From a virus, in IMG/VR virus record IMGVR_UViG_3300029922_000005, positions 117,040 through 181,039 of that record: a stretch of DNA of 64,000 bases, one strand, 5' to 3'. Under the pieces are notes generated by a model. That model ran no database searches and was not told the DNA's origin. It saw only the letters and a program-made list of their open reading frames with translations. This document shows, piece after piece, positions 14,934 to 22,663 of this stretch. Every line of letters begins with the position of its first letter. Position 1 is the first letter of the stretch. The translations under genes were made by a program, and so were the position numbers.

Positions 14934-15197
14934 CTATGACATTTCACCTTTGCTCATCCATATATACCATCTATTATAATCTTTAACAGTAAAATGAATA
15001 TTATCATCACAAATCAAAAATTTTAATATTGAATTATCATAAAATAATATTGTAGCATAATAATTATCTACATTAATAGATGAAATTTTAACATTTTCTA
15101 AATATACAAGTAAAATATCTAACAAAGGATAATAATCATATTTTATATGATTATGCCATAAAAACCCGTAATATATTTTTTTTAATAACTTATTCAT
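14934..15197 (-). pseudogene. 5' half of the gene split by the tnpB element
   Basis: 87 codons ending in a TAG supplied by the element. LLDILLVYLENVKISSI and RWYIWMSKGEM match the paralogue next door (ALDILVVYLENVKIINI; NAWMAYGTM). Joined to 12933-13130 it gives a complete protein of about 152 residues. The N-terminal part alone may still be translated. Its start overlaps the stop of the 15197-15643 gene by one base. Confidence 0.8.
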
Positions 15198-15643
15198 TAT
15201 TTTTTAATATTTTTTAATTTTTGTTTTCTAAGTAATTTAATAGGTAAGCAATCAGAAAAATCTTCAATTTCTACATTATCTATTTTATGATTTTTAGATT
15301 TTTCATGATTTAGAATTAATTTTTTATATTTATAATAAACTTCACAAGATGGTTGTTTTTTATTCCATTTCATTATTCTTCCATTACTAAATTTCATTGT
15401 TCCATAAGCCATCCAAGCATTCCATCTAGAATTCCAAAAAGTTAATACTGAATTATCAGAGAAAGTTATTACACAATTACCTATTATAATTTCAATATTA
15501 ATAATTTTAACATTTTCTAAATATACAACTAAAATATCTAATGCATGATAGGTATCATACAATTTCATAGGAGTATATAAAAAGTAATAAAAATTCTTAA
15601 ATATTTTTAAAATATTTTTTATTATTTTATTTAACATATTCAT
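15197..15643 (-). CDS. Unknown protein, intact paralogue of the split gene (148 aa)
   Basis: 148 residues. A hydrophobic/aromatic N-terminus (KNFYYFLYTPMK), then LDILVVYLENVKII, a Trp-rich WNSRWNAWMAYGTMKF segment and a basic tail LRKQKLKNIKK. No known function; it may associate with the membrane. It provides the template that shows where the tnpB element landed in its neighbour. Confidence 0.75.
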   Translation of the reverse strand: MNMLNKIIKNILKIFKNFYYFLYTPMKLYDTYHALDILVVYLENVKIINIEIIIGNCVITFSDNSVLTFWNSRWNAWMAYGTMKFSNGRIMKWNKKQPSCEVYYKYKKLILNHEKSKNHKIDNVEIEDFSDCLPIKLLRKQKLKNIKK

Positions 15644-15649
15644 ATATAA

Positions 15650-15931
15650 TTATTTAAGAAATAACCAGACAAACAGATAAAAAACTCCAATAATAACAAC
15701 CCACCTAAGAATAATTGAAAATAATGCTGAAAGAGGATCAGCAAACCAATAAAGTATTTTAATTACGCCATAAACAATCAATGGTAGAAATAACTTTAAA
15801 GGATTATAATCACTACCTTTTCCTATCCAAGATAGAATACCAATAGCATTAATATTAAAATACCATAAAAACACAAACAAAATTTGAACGACAATTAATG
15901 TCATGTAAAAATACCTAGTTATCTCTTTCAT
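15650..15931 (-). CDS. Small integral membrane protein (93 aa)
   Basis: 93 residues with three predicted hydrophobic helices (about 8-30, 45-62, 70-92) and short loops, one with GKGSDYNPLKLF. It could be a holin-sized protein, but nothing specific supports that. It lies in a minus-strand run of small genes and is 12 bases downstream of the gene at 15944. Confidence 0.7.
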   Translation of the reverse strand: MKEITRYFYMTLIVVQILFVFLWYFNINAIGILSWIGKGSDYNPLKLFLPLIVYGVIKILYWFADPLSALFSIILRWVVIIGVFYLFVWLFLK

Positions 15932-15943
15932 GATTTTATAATT

Positions 15944-16375
15944 TTAAATTGTATCACAACATATTAAATTTTCAAATAGTACATCATCAAAAAAAGAATC
16001 ATCAGTTTTTATATGACAAATACCAGAATTATTAATCAATTCTCTTGTATTATTTATTTGTTTTTCTACTTTTTCTTTTAAATTACATATTTTATTAGCA
16101 TCTTCAATAATTTCATTTAATTGCATAATAAATTCTTCAATAACCAAATTAAATTGACACAAATCAAAACATTTATCTATAGATAAATTAATCCAACAGT
16201 TTGAAATTGAAACACCATCTTCTATTTGAATATAAAGAGTAGTCTTTCTTAATGCTATTTCAAATAATCCGCATTCATAACTAAATTTAAGTTTTCTTAA
16301 AGTTAACTCATGACTAATTAAATTAATTTCAGTTATCATTTTTAATTTTAATGCTCTTTCTTCTTTATTTTTCAT
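15944..16375 (-). CDS. Unknown protein (143 aa)
   Basis: 143 residues, not recognised. The middle (CELFEIALRKTTLYIQIEDG region, about 33-53) looks beta-rich, followed by a helical stretch EEFIMQLNEIIEDANKIC and an acidic tail. A complete host-type promoter lies directly upstream, so it starts a minus-strand operon running through 15650, 15197 and, before the insertion, the split gene. Confidence 0.7.
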   Translation of the reverse strand: MKNKEERALKLKMITEINLISHELTLRKLKFSYECGLFEIALRKTTLYIQIEDGVSISNCWINLSIDKCFDLCQFNLVIEEFIMQLNEIIEDANKICNLKEKVEKQINNTRELINNSGICHIKTDDSFFDDVLFENLICCDTI

Positions 16376-16407
16376 AAGTTATTGAATATTCAAGTTTTTA
16401 ATTAATA

Positions 16408-16437
16408 CAAAGATAATAATAATTTTTGTATAACAAA
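16408..16437 (-). promoter_or_regulatory. Host-type promoter (TTTG-N18-TATCTTTG)
   Basis: On the minus strand, TTTG (16437-16434), 18 bases, then TATCTTTG (16415-16408), 33 bases from the 16375 start. It matches the Bacteroidetes -33/-7 consensus closely. Confidence 0.65.
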
Positions 16438-16462
16438 AATTCATCACTAAATAATGATGAAT
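16438..16462 (-). terminator. Terminator after the OmpA-like gene
   Basis: ATTCATCA and TGATGAAT pair around an 8-base loop. On the minus strand it is followed by a T-run, 12 bases after the 16474 stop. Confidence 0.65.
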
Positions 16463-16473
16463 TTTATGCTTTT

Positions 16474-17664
16474 TTATTTAAAGAAGAAGAAATCACAACG
16501 TCTATTAATTCTATACATCATTTTTGGAGTATCAATTTTACCTAATCCATTTATGATAATATGATCCTCTGAAATTTTATATGTATTTACTAATTCATTT
16601 TTAACCATATTAACTCTATTCATGCTTAATTTATCATTATAAGGTACATTACCAATATAATCACAATATCCTCTTATTTCAACATTATAATCTGGATATT
16701 TTCTCATTATAAACGCAACATGTTTAATAATATTTAATGCAGTATTATCTAAATTATATTTATCGAAATCAAAATAAATACTTGGAATTTTATTAACAAA
16801 TTCATCATTTATACCATTATTATTTGCATATGTAGTACTATCATTACAAGTTTTACACCCATTATAAATAGTATTTGTATTTGTATTATAATTATTAGTT
16901 ATATTAACTGTTGTACCACAACAAGGTTTATCATAATCTGAATACTTTTCTAATTTTTTATTAATTTCTATAGATTTAGATTCTTTTGATTTAAATTTAT
17001 AACGAGCATAGAGTGTAAATACATCAATATTATCATTAGAATTGCTATCATATCCACCACTACTATAATGTTTTACTCCTTCAGGTGTACTAAAAGCTAA
17101 AACTATACCTTCTAAATTATCTTTATTATTAGTTCTATAATGTATTTTTCCTCCTATACTTATATTATTATATAAACTATATTCAGCATAAAATGTAATA
17201 GGAATAGTGAATGCATTACCATAATCAGGAATTGCTTTAGATGTAACATCAGGCTTTATGATATTTTGATTAAATGTATAATTTGCATAACCAATTCCAA
17301 TTGATCCATTAAAAGAAAATTTAGAATTTGACATTGGAAAAATCATTTTTGTAAAATTAATAGTGGCATTAAAATCACCTGTATTATAATTAGTTTCAAA
17401 TGATGCATAATGATTTTCACCTTTTAACGGTAAATGATAATAATTAACTGATAATCCCCAAATTGGAGTGAGAGTATACTCAATAAGACCTCCAACTGTT
17501 ATTTGTCTTACTGATCCAGGAAAAATACTTGTGATATCTTGAGTTACATCACCATCGAAATAATTTACTCCAATTTCACCTACAATTGAAAATTTATGAT
17601 TATCATTTTCTGAAAATATAGAAAAAGAAATCATCAAAAAAATAAATAATAATAGTTTTTTCAT
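16474..17664 (-). CDS. OmpA-like outer-membrane protein
   Basis: 396 residues. A signal peptide (MKKLLLFIFLMISFSIFS) precedes a ~220-residue region of alternating hydrophobic strands with a PorP/OmpA-type barrel look (VGEIGVNYFDGDV near residue 28). Then comes a Cys-containing linker (CCGTTVN, CKTCNDS) and a C-terminal OmpA/MotB domain: IYFDFDKYNLD near 294, then YNVEIRGYCDYIGN and LSMNRVNMVKNEL. Family role: peptidoglycan-tethered outer-membrane barrel. In a phage it could alter receptors or block superinfection (inference). It overlaps the upstream membrane-protein gene by 4 bases. It resembles host Flavobacteriia/Bacteroidia proteins, suggesting capture from a host. Confidence 0.85.
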   Translation of the reverse strand: MKKLLLFIFLMISFSIFSENDNHKFSIVGEIGVNYFDGDVTQDITSIFPGSVRQITVGGLIEYTLTPIWGLSVNYYHLPLKGENHYASFETNYNTGDFNATINFTKMIFPMSNSKFSFNGSIGIGYANYTFNQNIIKPDVTSKAIPDYGNAFTIPITFYAEYSLYNNISIGGKIHYRTNNKDNLEGIVLAFSTPEGVKHYSSGGYDSNSNDNIDVFTLYARYKFKSKESKSIEINKKLEKYSDYDKPCCGTTVNITNNYNTNTNTIYNGCKTCNDSTTYANNNGINDEFVNKIPSIYFDFDKYNLDNTALNIIKHVAFIMRKYPDYNVEIRGYCDYIGNVPYNDKLSMNRVNMVKNELVNTYKISEDHIIINGLGKIDTPKMMYRINRRCDFFFFK

Positions 17665-18407
17665 AATAATTCTTTTAAATGTTTTAGTTTTTTATGTTTA
17701 AGATATAATACATATATAAATATAAGAGAAAATAACTCTAATATAGGTATATCACCAACTGGAACAGAAGATGGAGGACATGGTTCAGATACCCATTCAT
17801 CATAAGGAGGAATCCATACTTCATGCCAACCACATTTATCATATTCCCATTCGTAATATCCATCATGATGTACCCAATGTCCACAACCAGTTGGCGGAGT
17901 AGTACATTTTTGTGATGAACTACCACTATTTGATAAACTACTATTTGATGAACTACTATTTGACAAATCAGTAGTAGTAGCTATTGCTGTTAAATTATTA
18001 TCTAATTTAGAACTTGATGCTTTTTTAGAATTATATAAATCAAATGATGGAATTAATATATCTGAATGATCATTCATATTATTATGAGAATATAATACAT
18101 CATTATAATCAGAAGAACTCAATGATGACGGATTATCATTATTTACTGATATAACCTTATATGATTCATCAGATGGTATACTGATGTTAGGTTCATCACT
18201 TTCATCAGAAATATTATTATCTGTACTACTTGATAAAATATTAAGTTTTTTATCACTATACGAAGATGATTTATCAATTTCACTAAAATTGTAATCTGAT
18301 GTAGAAATGTTAGAATATAATTTAGTATATGGTTTAACATTTATATAGATTAAAAATATAATAACTGAAATCGAAATTACTAAAAATAATATTTCTTTAT
18401 TTTTCAT
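17661..18407 (-). CDS. Ser/Asn-rich membrane protein with two anchors (248 aa)
   Basis: 248 residues. An N-terminal hydrophobic helix (ILFLVISISVIIFLIYI) is followed by a long low-complexity region rich in Ser, Asn and Asp (about 30-165), then a Cys/Trp/Pro-rich block (CTTPPTGCGHWVHHDGYYEW, CGWHEVWIPPYDEW) and a C-terminal hydrophobic helix with a Lys/His tail. It is coupled (ATGA) to the OmpA-like gene and has its own host-type promoter, so the pair acts together, probably in the envelope. No family match known to me. Confidence 0.75.
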   Translation of the reverse strand: MKNKEILFLVISISVIIFLIYINVKPYTKLYSNISTSDYNFSEIDKSSSYSDKKLNILSSSTDNNISDESDEPNISIPSDESYKVISVNNDNPSSLSSSDYNDVLYSHNNMNDHSDILIPSFDLYNSKKASSSKLDNNLTAIATTTDLSNSSSSNSSLSNSGSSSQKCTTPPTGCGHWVHHDGYYEWEYDKCGWHEVWIPPYDEWVSEPCPPSSVPVGDIPILELFSLIFIYVLYLKHKKLKHLKELL

Positions 18408-18433
18408 ACTTATACAATTTTAATATTTATGTG

Positions 18434-18465
18434 CAAAGATAATATATTTATTGTTATTTACCAAA
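18434..18465 (-). promoter_or_regulatory. Host-type promoter (TTTG-N20-TATCTTTG)
   Basis: Minus strand: TTTG (18465-18462), 20 bases, TATCTTTG (18441-18434), 27 bases from the 18407 start. It drives the OmpA-like operon. Confidence 0.65.
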
Positions 18466-18471
18466 TTTATT

Positions 18472-19410
18472 TTAAAATTTTAATAATTTATCAAATTCAG
18501 CATATTTTTTATTCATTATCATAATATAATTATGTTCCTTTTTAGAATATTCTTCCTTTGCTTTGCATTGTTCTAAATGCACATTATACCAATATGACGA
18601 TTTTATTTCAATTATTAAATCATAATCAGGTAAATAAAAATCAGAATGATATATTCTTGTTTGACCTAAATAATTATATTTTAAAGATAATCCATTCTCT
18701 ATTTTAATTATATCTTTGTATTTTAATACAAAATCATTTTCATAAGAACCTTGACAAAATAAATCATCAAAATAAGTTAACTTAAATCCATTATTTTTAT
18801 GTTTATTAAAATAATCTTGATTTTGAGAAGGATAATCAAAACCATAATTTTTAAAATTTGTTTTTCTTATTTTATCTTTAACTGATTCACATTGAGTAGG
18901 ATATTCTACTCCTAAATTTTTTAAATTCGTTTCTCTTATTTTATCTTTAATTTCTTCATTTTGAAAAACATTTTTACATCCATATCTTATTAAATTAGTA
19001 TTATCTACTTTGATTTTAATTTCTTCATTTTGATGTGGATTTTCAACTCCATATCTTTCTAAATTTGTATTTTTCATTTTTTCTTTTATATCTTCTAATT
19101 GAAATACATTATCTACTCCATATTTTTCTTGTGTAGCCAACAATCTTTTTTGTTTCATGCACTTAACATCATTACAACATGTTGTCGATTTTCCATTTTT
19201 TGTTTTATTATTATAATTATTATAATTATTATAGTTAATTTTAAATATTTTACCACAATAATCACATTTAACATCTATAATAGCATGACTGCCTAATGTT
19301 AAGTTTTTTACTGGATAATTTATTATATCACCTATTTTGCATTTAGTATCACTATAAATTCTTAAATTATTTTTTGTTATTTTAATTTCAACATATTTTG
19401 ATATTATCAT
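18472..19410 (-). CDS. Homing endonuclease-like protein, PD-(D/E)XK type
   Basis: 312 residues. The N-terminal ~90 residues (MIISKYVEIKIT, IIDVKCDYCGK, CCNDVKC) form a zinc-binding domain shared with the nuclease at 40949. Five repeats of about 25 residues follow (YGVDNVFQLEDIKEKM, YGVENPHQNEEIKIKV, and so on), the kind of DNA-binding repeat found in phage homing nucleases. The C-terminus holds YHSDFYLPDYDLIIEIKSSYW, with D..EIK as the likely metal-binding core. It is a free-standing selfish nuclease with no intron visible. Confidence 0.75.
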   Translation of the reverse strand: MIISKYVEIKITKNNLRIYSDTKCKIGDIINYPVKNLTLGSHAIIDVKCDYCGKIFKINYNNYNNYNNKTKNGKSTTCCNDVKCMKQKRLLATQEKYGVDNVFQLEDIKEKMKNTNLERYGVENPHQNEEIKIKVDNTNLIRYGCKNVFQNEEIKDKIRETNLKNLGVEYPTQCESVKDKIRKTNFKNYGFDYPSQNQDYFNKHKNNGFKLTYFDDLFCQGSYENDFVLKYKDIIKIENGLSLKYNYLGQTRIYHSDFYLPDYDLIIEIKSSYWYNVHLEQCKAKEEYSKKEHNYIMIMNKKYAEFDKLLKF

Positions 19411-19440
19411 TCATTTTAATTATTTTTAGTCGGACTTTAT

Positions 19441-19462
19441 TTTATTTATATATAAAAATAAA
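19441..19462 (+). promoter_or_regulatory. Candidate phage promoter
   Basis: TTTATTTATATATAAAAATA, 11-32 bases ahead of the small RHH gene at 19473. Confidence 0.45.
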
Positions 19463-19472
19463 AAGGTCATAA

Positions 19473-19637
19473 ATGGAAAAAAAAGTAAAAATATTAACAG
19501 TTAAACATTATTTTAATTTAAGCACAGAAATTAGTTATAAATTTGAAAAATATATTAAAGATAATGTTATAAGTAAACCTAAATTACTAGAAAAATTAGT
19601 AATTAATTATCTTAAAGAGAATAATATTATAGAATAA
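19473..19637 (+). CDS. Small ribbon-helix-helix-like protein (54 aa)
   Basis: 54 residues: a VKILTVKHYFNLSTEISYKF strand-helix, then SKPKLLEKLVINYLKEN as the second helix, an RHH-like layout. It is the third such small protein in the window and the first gene of the plus-strand run to 24912; a regulator role is inferred. Confidence 0.6.
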   Translation: MEKKVKILTVKHYFNLSTEISYKFEKYIKDNVISKPKLLEKLVINYLKENNIIE

Positions 19638-19693
19638 TTTAAATAAACTATTACTCAATTAAATTATATAAAAACATAAAAACAATCAATTAA

Positions 19694-20911
19694 ATGAACA
19701 AATTTAAAGTTTTAGTTCTTGACTCAGACTGTGATGGTGTTGGATACGCAAGATTGCTTTCACCATATTCATGTTTTAATGATCCTGATATTCAAGTAGA
19801 TATAAGATTATTTATGGATAGTACATTACCATTATTTAATGAAAATTTTCTAAGTCAATATAAAATAATAGTATTTAATAAACCAATTCCTTTTCCTGAA
19901 CCAAAAGCTAAAGAAGTTTTTGATGCAATTATAAAAAAGCATAATATAAAAAAAGTTTTTGATCTAGATGATTATTGGATTTTATCCAATGATCATCCGA
20001 ATTACAGAATGTGGAAACAAAATAATTCTCAATCAATAATTGAGAATCAAATTCGTGAAGCAGATGCAATAACTACAACAACAGAATTATTAGCAGATAA
20101 AATTATAGAATTTAACACTAATATATTAATTGCTCCAAATTCAGTAAATTTAAAAGAACACCAATGGTGTTCAAATAAAAAACCTTCAGATAAAATTAGA
20201 TTTTTATGGGGTGGTGGAATAACTCACTTGGTAGATTTAAGATTATTAAAAACATCATTTGAAAAATTAGATAAATATTTTTTACAAAAAGCTCAAATGG
20301 TAATGTGCGGATTCGATTTACGAATGGCTACTCCGAATGGTATAATTAAAGATAATATAAATAGAAGTCCTTGGACATTTTTTGAATCAATTTTTACAAA
20401 TAATTTCAGATATATTTTAAACGGTAAATATAATGCTTGGCTTAGACAAGGTGATGATAAAGGTCGAGATAATTACGGAGTAAATGAAGAATTTAAAGAT
20501 GAATTTTATCAGAGAAGGTGGACAAAACCAATATTGCTTTTTGGTACTATGTATAATGAAGCAGATGTAGTATTAGCACCTTTAAAGTCTCACAATTCTT
20601 TTAATATGGTAAAGAGTCAATTAAAAGTAATTGAGGCTGGAGCGCATCATTGCCCGATTATATGTAGTAATTATGGACCTTATACTATAGATGATATTGA
20701 AGGTAAGATTGATGGTAAACAAAAAGGTTTTTTAGTTGATGAAGATACTGATAGTTCATTACGTTGGAAAGAAATTATGCAATATTATGTTGAAAATCCT
20801 GATAAAGTTAAAGAGCATGGTGAAAATTTATTTGAATATGTAAGAGATAATTATGAAATTGGTATTACAAATCAAAAAAGATCTGAATTATTTAAAAAAT
20901 TAATAGAATAA
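19694..20911 (+). CDS. Glycosyltransferase, group 1 / GT-B-like
   Basis: 405 residues. N-terminal Rossmann-like start FKVLVLDSDCDGVGYARLLSPY. KVFDLDDYWIL near residue 92 and APNSVNLKEHQW near 152 are typical of GT4-like enzymes. RFLWGGGITHLVDL (175-188) matches the start of the C-terminal GT-B domain, and FGTMYNEADVVLAPL with VIEAGAHHCPIICSNYGPY (near 285-340) is the sugar-nucleotide site region. Probable role: glycosylation of phage DNA, virion or host surface; the acceptor is unknown. The Dam-type methylase lies 0.8 kb downstream on the same strand. Confidence 0.8.
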   Translation: MNKFKVLVLDSDCDGVGYARLLSPYSCFNDPDIQVDIRLFMDSTLPLFNENFLSQYKIIVFNKPIPFPEPKAKEVFDAIIKKHNIKKVFDLDDYWILSNDHPNYRMWKQNNSQSIIENQIREADAITTTTELLADKIIEFNTNILIAPNSVNLKEHQWCSNKKPSDKIRFLWGGGITHLVDLRLLKTSFEKLDKYFLQKAQMVMCGFDLRMATPNGIIKDNINRSPWTFFESIFTNNFRYILNGKYNAWLRQGDDKGRDNYGVNEEFKDEFYQRRWTKPILLFGTMYNEADVVLAPLKSHNSFNMVKSQLKVIEAGAHHCPIICSNYGPYTIDDIEGKIDGKQKGFLVDEDTDSSLRWKEIMQYYVENPDKVKEHGENLFEYVRDNYEIGITNQKRSELFKKLIE

Positions 20912-20913
20912 TT

Positions 20914-21105
20914 ATGATAAAAGCAATATTTGTAAGAGGAGATTATGGAAAACAAAGTGATCTGGAAGAATTAAATAGAGAGTTAAAAGAATGCAAATCT
21001 ATAATTAAAGAAATGTCAACTGGATATGGAACAGTTTTAATAGTTGATATTTTTTCAAGAAAAGAAAAATTAGAAAAATTAAATGAAATATCAAATAAAA
21101 AATAA
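20914..21105 (+). CDS. Small unknown protein, paralogue A (63 aa)
   Basis: 63 residues, 2 bases after the glycosyltransferase. It shares LNRELKECKSIIKEMSTGYG and SRKEKLEKLNEISN with the next gene, so the pair is a tandem duplication. Function unknown; the C-terminal LEKLNEI recalls the array-family tail. Confidence 0.7.
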   Translation: MIKAIFVRGDYGKQSDLEELNRELKECKSIIKEMSTGYGTVLIVDIFSRKEKLEKLNEISNKK

Positions 21106-21114
21106 TTAAAAAAT

Positions 21115-21303
21115 ATGTTAAAAGCAATTTATATAGGATATGATGCTAAGCAAAAAATTAATGATATAAATAGAGAATTAAAAGATTGTAAATCTATAAT
21201 AGAAAAGATTTCGACTGGAGATGGTCAAACTATTTTAATTGTTGATACGGTCACAAGAAAAGATAAATTAGAAAAATTAAATGAAATATCGAATGAAAAA
21301 TGA
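21115..21303 (+). CDS. Small unknown protein, paralogue B (62 aa)
   Basis: 62 residues, tandem paralogue of the previous gene (INRELKDCKSIIEKISTGDG, TRKDKLEKLNEISNEK). No function known. It overlaps the next gene by 11 bases. Confidence 0.7.
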   Translation: MLKAIYIGYDAKQKINDINRELKDCKSIIEKISTGDGQTILIVDTVTRKDKLEKLNEISNEK

Positions 21304-21643
21304 ACTAATAATAATAGTATATAAAATAAATATATCAGGGTTAACAAGACAGCAAGCAGAAGAGATGATAATGAGTTATATTGAATCTGGTAATTTATCA
21401 TCAGATGAAGAATTAAAAGAAAATTATACTATACGTGAACTGTATTTACCGATACAAACAGGAGATAATAATATTGAAGTTATTTATCCAATAGCTGGAA
21501 ATACATATTCTAATAATTTTTATGATATAGTAAATGATATTAATAAAATAATAAAAGATATACACTATGATGACGTTAAACCATATTGGAATAAATTATT
21601 AAGGGAATTAAAAATAAGAATATTAGAAGATAAAGATGAATAA
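21293..21643 (+). CDS. Unknown phage protein (116 aa)
   Basis: The ATG at 21293 (MKNELIIIVYKINISGLTRQ) is preferred over one four codons earlier because it gives the usual short overlap. I recognise this N-terminus from small proteins of large phages, without a known role. The body contains YLPIQTGDNNIEVIYP. Confidence 0.7.
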   Translation: MKNELIIIVYKINISGLTRQQAEEMIMSYIESGNLSSDEELKENYTIRELYLPIQTGDNNIEVIYPIAGNTYSNNFYDIVNDINKIIKDIHYDDVKPYWNKLLRELKIRILEDKDE

Positions 21644-21667
21644 ACAGATAATATAAAAAATATTAAA

Positions 21668-22489
21668 ATGAGCAAATTAATGAAATGGTCAGGATCGAAA
21701 GATTCCCAAGCAAAAAATATAATAAATTATTTTCCTAAAAAAATAGACACATACAGAGAGCCATTTTTAGGAGGAGGATCTGTATTTTTAAAATTATTAG
21801 AAAGTGATATTGAGGTCAATAGTTACTATTTATCTGATATTAATAAGGAATTAATAGGTATTTATCAATTAATAATGAATGATCCTGATTTACTTATAGA
21901 TACATATAATAATCATTATAAGGAATTTAATATAGATGATGATATACAGCATAGAAAAGAATATTTTAATGAAATAAGAAATAATTTTAATGAAAATAAA
22001 AAGTCAGAAGATTTCTATTTTATTATGAGGACTGTAACTTCTGGATTACCAAGATGGAATCAAAGTGGTAAGTTTAATTCCAGTTGTCATTTCACAAGAA
22101 GTGGAATGATGCCAGAATCTGTTGATAAAATTATAAAAAAATATAACAAATTATTCAATTCTAAAAATATTATATTTTCACAAGAAAGTTATGAAAATAT
22201 AAAATCAAATGAAAATGATATAATTTATATGGATCCGCCTTATCAAAATACCAAAGGTATGTATTATGGTGGATTTAATTCTGAAAAATTTATAAATTGG
22301 TTAGATTTATTATCATCCAAATGGATTTTATCATATAATGGAAAAATAAATGATGATAAAATAGAACATTTTGGACCAAATAATTATAAACGGCATGAAT
22401 ATTTAATATCTGGAAATTCTTCATTTAGAAGAATAAAAGAAGCAAGTAATGATACAATAATTAGTGAATCTCTTTATTTAAATTTTTAA
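21668..22489 (+). CDS. dam: DNA adenine N6-methyltransferase (Dam/D12 class)
   Basis: 273 residues, the usual length for the class. It carries KWSGSK..QAKNIINYFP (binding-site start), EPFLGGGSVF (31-40, AdoMet motif I) and YMDPPYQNTKGMYYGGF (187-203, catalytic DPPY). The family transfers a methyl group from AdoMet to N6 of adenine, in Dam relatives at GATC. In phages this usually protects the genome from host restriction. It is followed closely by a small gene and thymidylate synthase, a nucleotide/DNA-modification cluster. Confidence 0.9.
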   Translation: MSKLMKWSGSKDSQAKNIINYFPKKIDTYREPFLGGGSVFLKLLESDIEVNSYYLSDINKELIGIYQLIMNDPDLLIDTYNNHYKEFNIDDDIQHRKEYFNEIRNNFNENKKSEDFYFIMRTVTSGLPRWNQSGKFNSSCHFTRSGMMPESVDKIIKKYNKLFNSKNIIFSQESYENIKSNENDIIYMDPPYQNTKGMYYGGFNSEKFINWLDLLSSKWILSYNGKINDDKIEHFGPNNYKRHEYLISGNSSFRRIKEASNDTIISESLYLNF

Positions 22490-22504
22490 AAAATAATAAA
22501 TAAT

Positions 22505-22663
22505 ATGAAAACAAATGAAAGAGTAGAACCAAAAAAATTAACTGATAATGAAATTGATGATTTAAATAATTATTCTACTTATCAAATAAGTGAAATATCA
22601 TTATTTATATATGAAGAATATCTTAAAGAAAATTTAAAAAATAATGAAAATGAAAATGAATAA
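22505..22663 (+). CDS. Small acidic protein (52 aa)
   Basis: 52 residues (KKLTDNEIDDLNNYSTYQIS in the centre, NNENENE at the end). It lies between the methylase and thymidylate synthase genes and overlaps the latter by 20 bases. No function recognised. Confidence 0.6.
   Translation: MKTNERVEPKKLTDNEIDDLNNYSTYQISEISLFIYEEYLKENLKNNENENE

Larger units (their letters stand above)
13131..14936 (-). mobile_element. tnpB-only insertion element (IS1341-like / solitary TnpB)
   Basis: The ends are set by the split host gene: the uninterrupted sequence AATGACATTTCACC is regained by removing 13131-14936, with TGA shared at both edges. There is no Y1 transposase, so movement would need one in trans. On the minus strand, the left end holds a hairpin and the right end lies just after tnpB. 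By family knowledge, the right end would be the omega-RNA scaffold, with the guide taken from flanking DNA (minus strand from 13130 downward, TCATTTCATAATGG). Confidence 0.8.

Noticed and set aside
15650-15931. Holin for the M15 endolysin
   Set aside because: Size and three helices would fit, but the gene is 27 kb away on another transcript with a different promoter class.
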